In this document: positions 34,111 through 44,356 of the stretch, piece by piece
Position numbering within the stretch: the stretch's first letter is position 1
Layout of the letters: each line of letters begins with the position of its first letter
Assembly (NCBI GenBank): GCA_905331475.1
Contig: CAJNYU010000024.1
Span: 65,339-129,338, forward strand
Source of the DNA: Rotaria socialis
Lineage: Eukaryota; Rotifera; Eurotatoria; Philodinida; Philodinidae
Length of the DNA: 64,000 bases
Direction: 5' to 3'
Translations under genes and position numbers: made by a program
Notes under the pieces: model-generated
The model's input: only the letters and a program-made list of their open reading frames with translations
The model's database searches: none
Told to the model about the DNA's origin: nothing

Positions 34111-35342
34111 ATATTCATTATGTAAATTTTAGAAACTATTTATTTTCCTCCGTGTGCTGTACTACGTGAAATGCTTTACTTTTTGTAATAAGAATATTTT
34201 ACAATATTTAGCTATGTGTTTATACATTAGAAAGTAGAACGCCGTGTACGCTGACCGATATAAAACAGAGATCAAAACAAGTAAAGAACTCTGAATTTTT
34301 TTAGGTTTTCTTTATTCTAAAAGCGATTGCTTTTAGTTTTCGTTTGTCTTCGTTGCACATTGACGTATGCAGAAATTTGGTGAACTACGTTTTTCCATAA
34401 ACGTATGAAATTAAAGATTTTAAGTTAGTTGAGACGTTTCCCCATCGGACAATAGCAAAGATCTATCAAGTATGCCGAATGATTTTCCACTGTATAATGT
34501 GATGATTCAAGTGGCAGAGTGTGTAGCAACAATAGATTATATCAAAAATATTTGAACTCATTATATTGTCCTTAAAACAGCGCTTTTCTAGTTATGATTA
34601 TACGCAAATAAAATATATCCGGGATAATATACGATATAGCATCGGAAAATGTCTGCTGTGAAATATAGTGACTATGAGAAATATGACTGAAAAAAAATTT
34701 CAATTTATTTTCATGAAAATGAGTCTTATCGAATAATTATTACTGTTCGGTCACAAGAGAGGATTTAAGTATATGAACAAATTTCGAAAGTTTTCTCTAT
34801 GCGGAAACTAGAGAAAATATTTTCATGTGAACATAACCGATTTAAATTGCAATCACTATCTGCCAAAAAAAGCAAACATCTCATGGCAACTTATAGGTAG
34901 TCGATTCGTTGCATTGCTAGTTTTTGAATTAACGGAGAAGAACATTTGCAAGAAAAATTCATTTAAATAGAATTTTGTAGACATATCCCATGTGATTCAA
35001 ACCGGAACGAAACCGGCGGTTTTTCATGAAAGTGGTGCCTCCTTTTGTATGGTATAGCAACAGTTGAATATTTTTTAAGTCTATTAAAACCGACAGAATC
35101 ATGTTGAGTTCGGTGCACTCCGATAATGTCGATGTGTCTGAGCCACTTGTAGTAGCCACAGATCTAAAATAGCTTTGTTTTCGATTAATTCGAATTCGTT
35201 TTCCTAAATAAATAGGGAGTTGCCAAAAAATGTGCAATATGGGATAAGTGATTTTATTCATTAACATTTTCGTAATTGATGGCTAAAATAGTTATCTTTC
35301 TTGTATCAAGTTGTATAGATAATTTTATGCGCTGCCGAAAAG
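34111..35342. other. Intergenic between convergent genes
   Basis: AT-rich; nothing recognised except what should be the 3' UTRs of the convergent His-rich (+) and Pro-rich (-) genes. The minus-strand frame at 34959-35267 resembles nothing known to me. Confidence 0.5.
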
Positions 35343-36440
35343 TTAGGATTTTCTATAAGTAATAGTTTGTTTTTTTGGTGGTCGTAAATAAACACCATCT
35401 CCTCTATCACCAACTTGATCATTTTCTAGTTCTCTTGTTGTCAAACGAGCTGCTGGCCGATACGAAACAGTCTTTTCAGAAACATCATAACTATTTGGTA
35501 ATTCATAATATTCCTCATATTCTTCATTGAGATATTCAGCAGGTACGGCTTTTCGTTGTTTAATAATAGATTGCCCCGGCATTATAAGCTCTGTTCGAAG
35601 AGGTTTACGAGCTGATACATTACTTCTTTTATTTCGTGATGCTGGTAACTGAAATGATTCTGTTATAAATTCATCTGCCGACGATGCAGGATTAAATGGG
35701 CTTTTAACTGGTGTCGTAGGTTTTTTTGGTGAGGGTGGCTTTACAATTTCAATTACAGGTACACTTGGTCGAATAGGCTGAACGTATTGAACTGGGTGGA
35801 TAGGTTGAACGTATTGAACGGGTTGGATAGGTTGAAAAGATTGAACAGGTTGGATAGGCTGAAAAGATTGAAGAGGCTGAGCCGGTTGCATGTATGGAAA
35901 TGGTGGGTGAACAGGATGCTGTGGAATAGGAGGATTCAAATAAACAGGAACAGGATAGGGAACAGGTTGTATTGCTGGTTGTTGAGGCTCAGCTTGATGT
36001 CGTGCTATAGTAACCTTTATATTTGAAGGTGGAAGTGAAGGTGGATTGGCTGCTGTTTCCAAATTAATTGGAAAATTTTGTAATGCTGGGTCATTGGACC
36101 CAGGAGTATGTCGACGAATTTTCAATTTCGGTAATGCTTCTCCATTGGGTCCATGTGTCGGAGCACCTTTTGAAGGTGCATCAACTCCAGGATCCGAAGT
36201 AGCTGCACTTCGAGCGCTGTGACTCGTCGTTGCGTCTCCGTTACTTGAATAGCTGTCGTCATCATCGAACTCGGAATCATACGATGGAGTATAGTTGTCA
36301 AATTGTCGTCCATCATAGCCATAAGGAACATAAGTACCATAGACGTGTGGAACAGGAGGATCGTAGTCTAAAAAGGAAGTAAATTCGAACGAAATTATTA
36401 GAAAAAAACTTCTTAACTCACATATATATGGAGCAGCCAT
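35343..36440 (-). CDS. Proline-rich protein with QPIQPVQ repeats, family unknown
   Basis: The first coding exon is tiny (MAAPYI at 36440 downward, ending at the T/GTGAGTTA donor). A 52-nt intron removes the frame between it and YYDPPVPHVYGTYVPYGYDG, so the spliced protein is about 348 aa. The middle contains an imperfect tandem repeat of 6-13 residues (FQPIQPVQSFQPIQPVQYVQ...), then a VPVIEIVKPPSPKKPTTPVK linker. An acidic Ser/Asp block (DDDDSYSSNGD) is near the N terminus and a Tyr/Glu block (LNEEYEEYYELPNSYDV) near the C terminus. The whole protein looks disordered, without signal peptide or membrane segment. I do not recognise a function. The Gln/Pro repeat codes from a GGTTGAA-type DNA repeat. 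Confidence 0.65.
   Translation of the reverse strand: MAAPYICELRSFFLIISFEFTSFLDYDPPVPHVYGTYVPYGYDGRQFDNYTPSYDSEFDDDDSYSSNGDATTSHSARSAATSDPGVDAPSKGAPTHGPNGEALPKLKIRRHTPGSNDPALQNFPINLETAANPPSLPPSNIKVTIARHQAEPQQPAIQPVPYPVPVYLNPPIPQHPVHPPFPYMQPAQPLQSFQPIQPVQSFQPIQPVQYVQPIHPVQYVQPIRPSVPVIEIVKPPSPKKPTTPVKSPFNPASSADEFITESFQLPASRNKRSNVSARKPLRTELIMPGQSIIKQRKAVPAEYLNEEYEEYYELPNSYDVSEKTVSYRPAARLTTRELENDQVGDRGDGVYLRPPKKQTITYRKS
35787..35886 (-). repeat. In-frame tandem repeat in the Pro-rich gene
   Basis: Units such as TTGAACGTATTGAACGGG and GGATAGGTTGAA repeat over about 100 bp on the plus strand, encoding the QPIQPVQ units on the minus strand. The units differ enough to be old. Confidence 0.75.
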
Positions 36441-38311
36441 GTTTGATTCAATGCAAACTATTTTTCTACAAGACTTTCGTTTTTCTGTTTATTTTGAAGA
36501 ATGAAATGAAATTGGTAGTTGACATTTTTTTATGCGTGGTAGCGTTTTTTTCTTCTCGTTTTGTCAGTAAACAGCAGGCGAGAATAAAAGAATGTTCGAC
36601 TCTTGCTTGATCGATGCCATTTAAGTGTCTTTTCAATGCATGGTAAACATTATGTAAAGTAGCTAGAAATAAAAGAAATCCTGAATTGTGAGTTCTCTCA
36701 CATAGACAATTCCACTGGCATCTATTTGATAAATTTTGTTTTCTATTCCATCAACAAACATCACTTCAGTATTATAGATTGACTAGTGTCTGTGTTTTTA
36801 TTTGCTTAGAAATATAACTTTACTGAACAATTCGTAATGGCAACATTATGCGGATACTTTTCACACAAACGCAATATGAAGAGTCTATACTCCAAGTGTC
36901 AACAATATTGAAAAATGACTCACTTTTGTTCAATTTTATTTTCGTAACTTTTCATCTTGCGAACTGGAACAAAAACGATCAATCCACGCCAGAGTAATAG
37001 AATTATGTAGATCATAGACAGGGTAGAGAAAAAAAGGAAGAATTTGCTAGTTGACACCAAACTTCAGTTGAATTCATATAGCTGAGGAGTTGCTGAGAAA
37101 AAATAGAGTGAACACGTATTACTGCGAAACTGCCTTTGAAGAAATGTGAAACCATTGAGAAACGAGCCAATGTTCTCATACTTTTCTATCCAAACGATAA
37201 GATAAAAACACATTTATAAACATCATGGACATATATAATGATATTTAGTTTTATTCATGTTTCAATTTTTGCCAATAACCTGAGTCAAATGGTTTACATG
37301 CTGCTTTTTGATAACAGAATGATTTACTTTTGCTAAAGAATCGATGAGAATTAGGTTGAGTTTCATGAGAAAATATTGTTTTTAATATCATAGGCATAGC
37401 ACAGAATGGTATCTGTCGGGTAGTTTCGAAATTAAAATCGGAATGTCATCTCGTGAAATAATTATAATTAATCTTTGCTGAAAAATCTAGGAATGATTTA
37501 AATTTTTTCGTTTGGCTATGCTCATGCAGTAAACATCCAAAAGGAATCGAATGAATGAAACTTAAATTCAACTCGACTTGAAAAAGATGATCGAATCTAA
37601 TTGAATAATAGGATAACATGAAAATATGGTGATTTTGATTTTTATCTTGGTCGTAATACAAAAACCAAAAGGAACAATCGACATTAGAAGACGACGAAGG
37701 ATATTCAATTAGCCTGATTATTAAAAATAAAATAAATTCCTTGGTAAAATATTAAAAAAAATATAAAATCATAATTATAATCGTCTAGTTGCTTTCTGCT
37801 TTATCATACGCACGATCCTATTTTGACAATAATCGAGCAATAGCTGAATGCTATGACACAAGAAAGCGTAGAAATTCAGAACAGAACGATAAATGTTTCA
37901 AGTTCCAAATGAAAATAACACTGATTAAATTCACATTTTAATCTTTCTTGAAACTGAACCATTGACTCATTGAAGCAAAATAGAGACAATAGAAAAAATA
38001 TACATTCGACGTCCAAAGGCGCAAGACGTAATCATAATTCTATTGATAAATTGATATATTTTTCTTCAAGTTCATCGAATCAGTTCCTATAACTGGTTTA
38101 AATAATGAATAGATACAGCTTGAGAAAATCCATTATGCATAAATGACGCTGAACGTCCCTTGGTAGTGTACATTTTGTTTTTATTATACATTTCAAGCGA
38201 CACACATCGCACAATAGGAATCTCACAATTTAGAACAAACAAAATATTTAGAATATGCTTAATTACAATCATAGCAACCGTCTACTCAGATGCTGAGTTA
38301 GTAGCATTATT
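36441..38311. other. Intergenic, about 1.9 kb
   Basis: AT-rich with no recognised gene. It should contain the Pro-rich gene's promoter and the 3' end of the RRM-like gene. Both are on the minus strand. Confidence 0.5.
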
Positions 38312-39126
38312 TCATAGATGCTGGATGGCACCATTGAGCTGAGCATTGTAACGAAAGAACAAGTCGTTCAATTGCCTATAATTAAAGACGAATTGATGTT
38401 TTGGTTAATAAAGTTTAATTCCGCTTACCTGTTTTGATCTTCAAATATTTCTAGTAGGTCTTCTTCGAAGAATATTCTCGATTGATAAAGCTGTTGACTT
38501 TCACTTTCGACTTGACTCGGTTGAGGTTTTCTTGACCTCAAAGCTGTTACCGGCCAATAAAGTTGATCGATGTTAATGAAACCTTTTTGAAGTATGACTT
38601 TGGTGTCTTTTGGTGATTCAAAATCAATTTGAACGTTTTCTGTTGGAATACTTGGCTCATTTCTACTGTACCATCGCTTAACATTTTTAACACCCTGGTA
38701 AACTTGCGTCATTTTCTTCTTAAGATCATTCTCAGTTATGTCCGTAGGAAAATCGTGAACAAGAATTTTATGAGTAACTTGGTCTTCTTCAATCAATATT
38801 TTTGATTGATTACCGAATCCCTTGTTTCTCTTGTTCTCCTTTTGTACGGGTATACTCGGTGGTAAAGCTTTTACGCGACACCGTAAGTTACCAATACTGA
38901 TCCAACCATTTTCAATGAATTCTTCAGCTTGCTTTGTTGATTGAAAATGAATTTGAACAAGTTGGTTGGGAGCATTAGGGTCTTCCTTTGTACCGATGCG
39001 TCGGTGTACATGTATAATACCTTTATAAGCTGTTAAAAGTTGTTTTCTAAGCTCATTTTCAGATATTGTAGTAAGGACATCCAACAAAAGAGCTCTATCG
39101 GTGGGTTCGTTTTGATTATTCGCCAT
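38312..39126 (-). CDS. Protein with two tandem RRM-like repeats, lineage-specific
   Basis: Exon 1 is 38429-39126. It ends at a strong donor (AACAG/GTAAGC), and a 53-nt intron leads to exon 2 (38312-38375), which adds QLNDLFFRYNAQLNGAIQHL, for 253 aa. Without splicing the frame would stop three bases past the donor. Two halves of about 80 aa resemble each other: ISENELRKQLLTAYKGIIHVHR / VQIHFQSTKQAEEFI / GWISIGNLRCRVKAL, and ITENDLKKKMTQVYQGVKNVKR / VQIDFESPKDTKVIL / GFINIDQLYWPVTAL. The beta-alpha-beta-beta-alpha-beta spacing and the position of the aromatic strand suggest RNA-recognition-motif-like folds, but the usual RNP1/RNP2 aromatics are weak. RNA binding is therefore a guess. Confidence 0.7.
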
Positions 39127-39616
39127 GATCGTAATATTGTGTTCAAGTTGTGGTTATTTATATTAACATCACTGCCAGTTATTAAGTGCTGGTGGTGTAA
39201 TGACATAGTCATGCCAAAGTTATTTCCTTTTATGTCTAATACAGAATAATTGCATCAGATCTAACGTAAATTGGTAAAATAAAATTTCCTAGTGTTATGA
39301 AAGAAATATTTTTTTCATATCCTTTGTGTTGCTCATGAGATAATTATAATGGAAAATGCCTATATACCATTTAAAAGAACATAAAACAGATTTTTTCAGG
39401 TAACATTGCTCGATGCATTTTCTGCCAGCTGTCGTAATCTCTATGATGACGCATTGACGTCATTTTTTTTGAAATGAAAGAAAAACGACATTAGATGATG
39501 AAATATTTCGTGTACTTTGCGGTAACTTTGAAGAACGACAAAAAATGGTCTCAACCGTGCAGCTATGTTTACGCTAGGCTTTTTTGTCTATCGAAGAACT
39601 ACATGACAATTTCGAC
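39127..39616. other. Upstream region of the RRM-like gene
   Basis: AT-rich, no gene seen. It ends at the target-site duplication of the next MITE. Confidence 0.5.
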
Positions 39617-39817
39617 TAGGACTGACACTTTAACACTTTAAACTTTAATTAAAGTAGAACACTAAAATTTAATACTTTAATATCAAAATGAATGTACTTT
39701 AACTTTAACTTTAAAGTTTAAAGTTGCAGTTGAACCAACAGGGAATTGATCACGAAGTGCTAAAAATTAGTTGTCACTTTAGCTCTGGTTTATTTTAAAG
39801 TTAAAGTGCCATGCCTA
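39617..39817. mobile_element. 201-bp hAT-like MITE with perfect 8-bp TSD
   Basis: Flanked by a perfect duplication ATTTCGAC (39609-39616 and 39818-39825). The ends are related inverted repeats: TAGGACTGACACTTTAAC at the left and TAGGCATGGCACTTTAAC read from the right. The inside is made of ACTTTAA/TTAAAGT motifs. It is non-autonomous and has no frame. Confidence 0.9.
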
Positions 39818-40030
39818 ATTTCGACTCATATAACATTTAAGCAAGAAAATTTCCGCCTTCAATAAAAACGTATACTACATCGAATACATTGAGAAAAATA
39901 GTTAAATATTGATAATAATCAAATCAATGCATTGTAAATGAATTTAAAAAAGTAATTTCAGATGATGCAGACAGAGCAGTTACAAAAGTAAAGCATGAAT
40001 GTCAAGGGGGAAACAGCAGATTCCAACTCC

Positions 40031-40090
40031 TCGGAGTCAGATGGAGTCAAACGGAGTCAAGTGGAGTCATCCGGAATCACATGGAGCCAG
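40031..40090. repeat. 10-bp tandem array (NNGGAGTCAN)
   Basis: Six consecutive units with exact 10-bp spacing: TCGGAGTCAG, ATGGAGTCAA, ACGGAGTCAA, GTGGAGTCAT, CCGGAATCAC, ATGGAGCCAG. Weaker units continue to about 40170. It forms the subterminal part of the 40002-40488 element. Confidence 0.85.
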
Positions 40091-40334
40091 CTGGTTGCAT
40101 AGAATCACATAGGATCCCAGGGAGTCTTACCTAAACATGAGGAGCCACACGGAGTCTCGTGAAGTCACAGTAAGTATCGCAAAATCCCTGCTGATCTCGA
40201 GAAAACCATTATAGAAATGGGAAACTGATACGTTTTTACTTTTTTCTGTCATATGCATCATTATATAAAATAGTTATTAGTGTCCTTCATTGTCGGAAAT
40301 TGTCCAAAAAGACTTCTCATAGCAAAACAATATT

Positions 40335-40411
40335 ACTCAGTACCCGGAAGTAGCATTCCCAAAGCTGAACTTTTTGTTCTGTAATGGGAATTCAACTTCC
40401 GGGTACTGAGT
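40335..40411. repeat. Hairpin inside the 40002-40488 element
   Basis: ACTCAGTACCCGGAAGT pairs with ACTTCCGGGTACTGAGT (17 bp), followed after 3 nt by an ATTCCCA/TGGGAAT inner stem and a loop of about 23 nt. Confidence 0.85.
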
Positions 40412-40954
40412 CATACTGTCAACAGGGAAATGATAGACTCCATCTTCTTGGAGTCATAGAGTCATGGAGTCTGCTGTTTCCCCCTTGATGCGCTTACAGT
40501 TGGCATTTATTTTTCAGTTGGGGTTTTTTTCTGTTTGATCAGTTGGCTTGATAGTTATTCACCAGACTAACTTAAATAGAACTTGCTTAATTCATGTTGC
40601 AATCGTAGTTCTATTCTCTATTTACTGGTTAATATAAAAGAATTCCTTTTTTACTTTTTGACATCATCTACTAAGATCTCTATGCATATTTAAACCTAAC
40701 GGATAAATTTCAATTTCGTAGAAATAATATTTACCTTCTTTTGAAGCATTCGACGAGATTCATTCACCATATTTTAACTTTGATTTTTGTTCAAACTGAT
40801 ATTTATTCAATCGATTATGTGCATATGCTGTTGATACTTTTCTCATTGTTGCTGGCAAAGTATGCACTCGTATTGACTTAATATATACGATGAATTGAAA
40901 GTAATTGTAGAAAAGAAAGATTATAACTTGTTGGTATGAATTTCATGGCTAATG

Positions 40955-41162
40955 CCCAGGGCAAACAATCAGATGTTAAGATCTAATAAGATTCTGAGAT
41001 GATCGTGTAAGATCCGACAAGAAATCGTAGCCTCTGAAATATTATGATGCTTTGCATTGTCAGATTTTAGAGGCTACACTTTCCGTCTGATCTTATTACA
41101 AGATCATGTAAGTTCAGAGACAGCAACTAGTCAGATCTTAATATGTGATTGTTTGCCCTGGG
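40955..41162. mobile_element. 208-bp MITE with CCCAGGGCAAACAATCA ends
   Basis: The left end CCCAGGGCAAACAATCA and the right end TGATTGTTTGCCCTGGG are perfect inverted repeats of 17 bp, and similarity continues inward (ATGTTAAGATCT against AGATCTTAATAT). The arms also share GTAGCCTCT.AAA and ATCTTATTACAAGATCATGTAA-type parts, so most of the element folds back. A clear target-site duplication is not seen; the CAGGGCAAAC end is hAT-like. Confidence 0.8.
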
Positions 41163-41608
41163 ATTAATTGACGCTGTGAAATTTCGCTTCACATACAAGA
41201 CCTGAAAATAAGCGATCAGTTCAATTTATTGAAAGTTAAGTATATTCTATAACACAAGATATGTCTCGGTCAACTTGATTCCATCCTATATTTGCAGTAG
41301 AAGCAGGATCAAAATTATATATATATATATCCTTAAGTTCGTCTTACTCTATCGAACAATTTAAAATCCTCAACGAATCAATAATGCTGTCGATCGGATA
41401 AGTACTATGGCACTTAATTTTAATCTTTCTCTCGGAATAAAACTGCGCATAGCAGTCAATTATTCCTATATAAATAACATCAATCAACTTGACATGCCGG
41501 AAGAACAGCGCCCAACCTAGAGCTATTATGCCGGACAATTTAAAAAAAAAATTTTCTTTCGATTGTCTTTTTTTTTATTAACAAAATATGTAAATCAATT
41601 GAGATTTA
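41163..41608. other. Downstream of INTS9
   Basis: AT-rich; contains an (AT)n tract near 41317-41330 and probably the INTS9 3' UTR. No other feature seen. Confidence 0.5.
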
Positions 41609-44175
41609 CTACAATGTCCCTATGTTATTCATTAGTAAAGCATCTCGAATTTTATTCATCAATGATGGATCATTACATTCAATATCTGTTTGTTTCGATC
41701 GAACAATAATTTTTGCTGCACCTTGATTGTATTTTATTTCAACCGATCTGTTTGATTGTTCATTGTCATTTACATCATTATCGTATTCATTTAATTGTTT
41801 GACTTCTAAGCCAAAAATGCCACTTTTCGATAGATTTATTAAAAATTTGTCAACATCGATTTTTCCGTATGTAATTAAATTATTTTGTTTTGAATTTTCA
41901 TTATCAAGTTCATTGATATCATAGACATAATCGCACATATCTAAATGTCCATGAATACTTGCAATAGCTAAATTTGATGTTGGTATTAATTTTGGTTTAA
42001 TATCACTTTTTATATTCAATTGTCCATTAATAAAATATCGATTTATCGATGGCAATTTGATATTATCGTATTTTCTATAGGATAATATATTAATTTTATC
42101 ATTTTTTACAATATCATTTAAATATTGTTCATGTACAATTAAATTTTTCGGTCGTATTTTTTCATTTAAGAGAATATTTACTTGTGAAAAATTCAGACGC
42201 GTATCAATAGGCAAATAGAAACATTTCATATTTATTGGTTGATAGGGTTTTAATGCATCAACATAAGAATATTGATTATCAATAAAAATAATACCATTCG
42301 ATGATGATGTTTTCATTTTTTCAATTAATTGTACTACGGGACCGAAACGTAATGATAAATGACCAGTAAATATAATCGACGGCTGTTCGAAGTTAATTAA
42401 AGTTTCTGTATCATCTAAACGATCCGATGAAATTGTTATTAAACATTTACTTTTGATTAATTCATTATGTTTGAATGGTGGTGTACCACTGAATGATGCT
42501 GTTTGTCGTTGTTCCGTAACCCACTCGGACATCGCGTTCGATATGGCAAGATTTGCATTGCTTATAGGCGAAATAAAATACATATGAATATTTAATAGAT
42601 TAATTTGTTCGAAATATTTTGTTAAGAATTCAAACATATCATAAATAAGACCTGTCGATGAGCATGGAATCAGAACGCTGCCATGATCATTAAGAATGTT
42701 TTCGATTTTTGCTGTTAATTCAGTTGCATTTATGCTTGCGTCCATAGATGATAAATGGCAAAGGTTAGATAGAAGTAAATAATCACAATTGAGAAAAGAA
42801 TCGTAGCTAAATTTTGTTGAGTAAGTTTCTAAGGTTGTACTGGATGACATGTAAATAAAGCGTGTGAGATTGGATTGAGATGACGAAGTTTCGATTTTCG
42901 ATGTTTGATTATGATTTACATTTATATCGAGTTGCCAATTACAGCTACCTAAAATGGTGCGAAAAATATGTATTAATATGTGAATTCAAGATAATTTTTA
43001 ATTAATAGGATATCTTTCCGTCCTGTTGCTGTGGCGAGATGTGAGCAAGGATTGACTTGTCCTTTTGATTTTCTAGTATCACACGAAAATAGAAACTTTC
43101 GTTTTATTTTATCGAACTGATTTGATACAATCTGTGTACGTTCTTTATGCGACTGTGCGCGCGTATAGGTTAAGCAATACGAATGATTGTAATGTTAGAC
43201 TGAAGGTCAAGTGATGGCTTCCGTCAGCTCTAAAAATTATTTCAGAAGGTTCCGATACAGAATTCATTACACCAGACTAGTCCAATAGGGACTCATAATT
43301 CCTTTGAATCTAACAGTAACATTAGAAAAAATATCGACACGAAATTTCTCGCACAGATAGTCGTCGACGAAAATGAAAATTGTTCCTTTTTCTCCGAAGG
43401 GCACTCTTCTACTCCTTCTGCGTTTCAGAGTAAAAATAATCCCACATGCCTCCACGTTCCACGCCGGATTACCTAAACAATATCCTGAACTAATTGCACT
43501 TGCTCGTATTGAACTATACAAATCAATTTGCTCATTGAAATGAACAATTGTAACGTGACTTAAACATTTATCAACATTTTCTATTGAATAACACGACATT
43601 AATTTTTGTGCATGAGAAAATAATTTTAGTTTTTTTTCGTTTTGCTGTTCTTCAATGGAATCAAATATATCTGGATCATATTTCCATTCGTCATTTGTTT
43701 GAATCATTTTTGACTGTTGTTCCACATAGCTAACCATTTCATACATGAGCTGTTGACCAAAACGATAGGTTGGCTCAGTTAAATAGATTTGTGCATTTAA
43801 ATTTTCATATTTTTTAAATAAATATGGTAGAGCAAGAAGTGTTTCATAATTCGATATAAGTATAATATCAATCAATGAAAAATCATATTGACTAGAATCT
43901 AATGTATAAAATTCAATTGGAGAATAAACAAATAATTGATTGTGTAAAATACGCAATTCATCGATTTGTCGTGGAAGATTATTTTCTTTATTATGCGATA
44001 ATAATTTGTATTTTGGTAATGATGAAAATCGATTTACGCAACCAGGCGATGGAATAGGTAAATAATCAAGTAGATGATCGATTGGTAAAGGAAAGTCCAA
44101 TAGTATTGAACGACCGTAAACAGTTAAAATAAAACATGGTAAATTAGGATCATCTGATAGACAATAAAGACGCAT
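41609..44175 (-). CDS. INTS9: Integrator complex subunit 9
   Basis: Two exons (43473-44175 and 41609-42948) joined by a 524-nt GT-AG intron give 680 aa (human 658). INTS9 is the inactive metallo-beta-lactamase/beta-CASP partner of INTS11 in the Integrator complex, which cleaves nascent snRNA and other Pol II transcripts in the nucleus. The start MRLYCLSDDPNLPCFILTV matches human MKLYCLSGHPTLPCNVL; further blocks are IDIILISNYETLLALPYL, ISSGYCLGSCNW (across the junction), PSIIFTGHLSLRFGPVV, DALKPYQPINMKCFYLPIDTRLNFSQV and the C-terminal GIFGLEVK...IKYNQGAAKIIV domain that binds INTS11. The HxHxDH zinc motif is absent, as expected in INTS9. An acceptor-like TTATTTAG lies 13 nt upstream of the ATG. 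YIPF3 ends 181 bp upstream on the same strand. Confidence 0.93.
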
Positions 44176-44356
44176 GATGACTGTAGATCTAAATAATAGG
44201 CTATTTATTTATTATGAATTCATAAAAGAGGAACAAAACAAAAAAGAAATTTATTTTAGTCGAATGTTAATTTAATACGAACGGAAAAAAAAAGAAAAAC
44301 GTGCGAGATCTCATATTATATAGTTGTCATATATTGAAACAAATGTTCTAGGTTAG

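Larger units (their letters stand above)
40002..40488. mobile_element. MITE-like element with CAAGGGGGAAACAGCAGA ends
   Basis: A 487-bp element bounded by TCAAGGGGGAAACAGCAGA and its inverted copy TCTGCTGTTTCCCCCTTGA; the repeat extends to about 24 bp with one mismatch. Inside are an array of 10-bp GGAGTCA units near the left end, matching inverted GACTCC/GGAGTC motifs near the right end, and a strong hairpin at 40335-40411. No matching target-site duplication was found. The superfamily is uncertain. Confidence 0.75.

Noticed and set aside
40031-40170. GGAGTCA array as a satellite or coding repeat
   Set aside because: It lies within a TIR-bounded element with inverted copies of the motif at the other end, so it is better seen as subterminal element structure.
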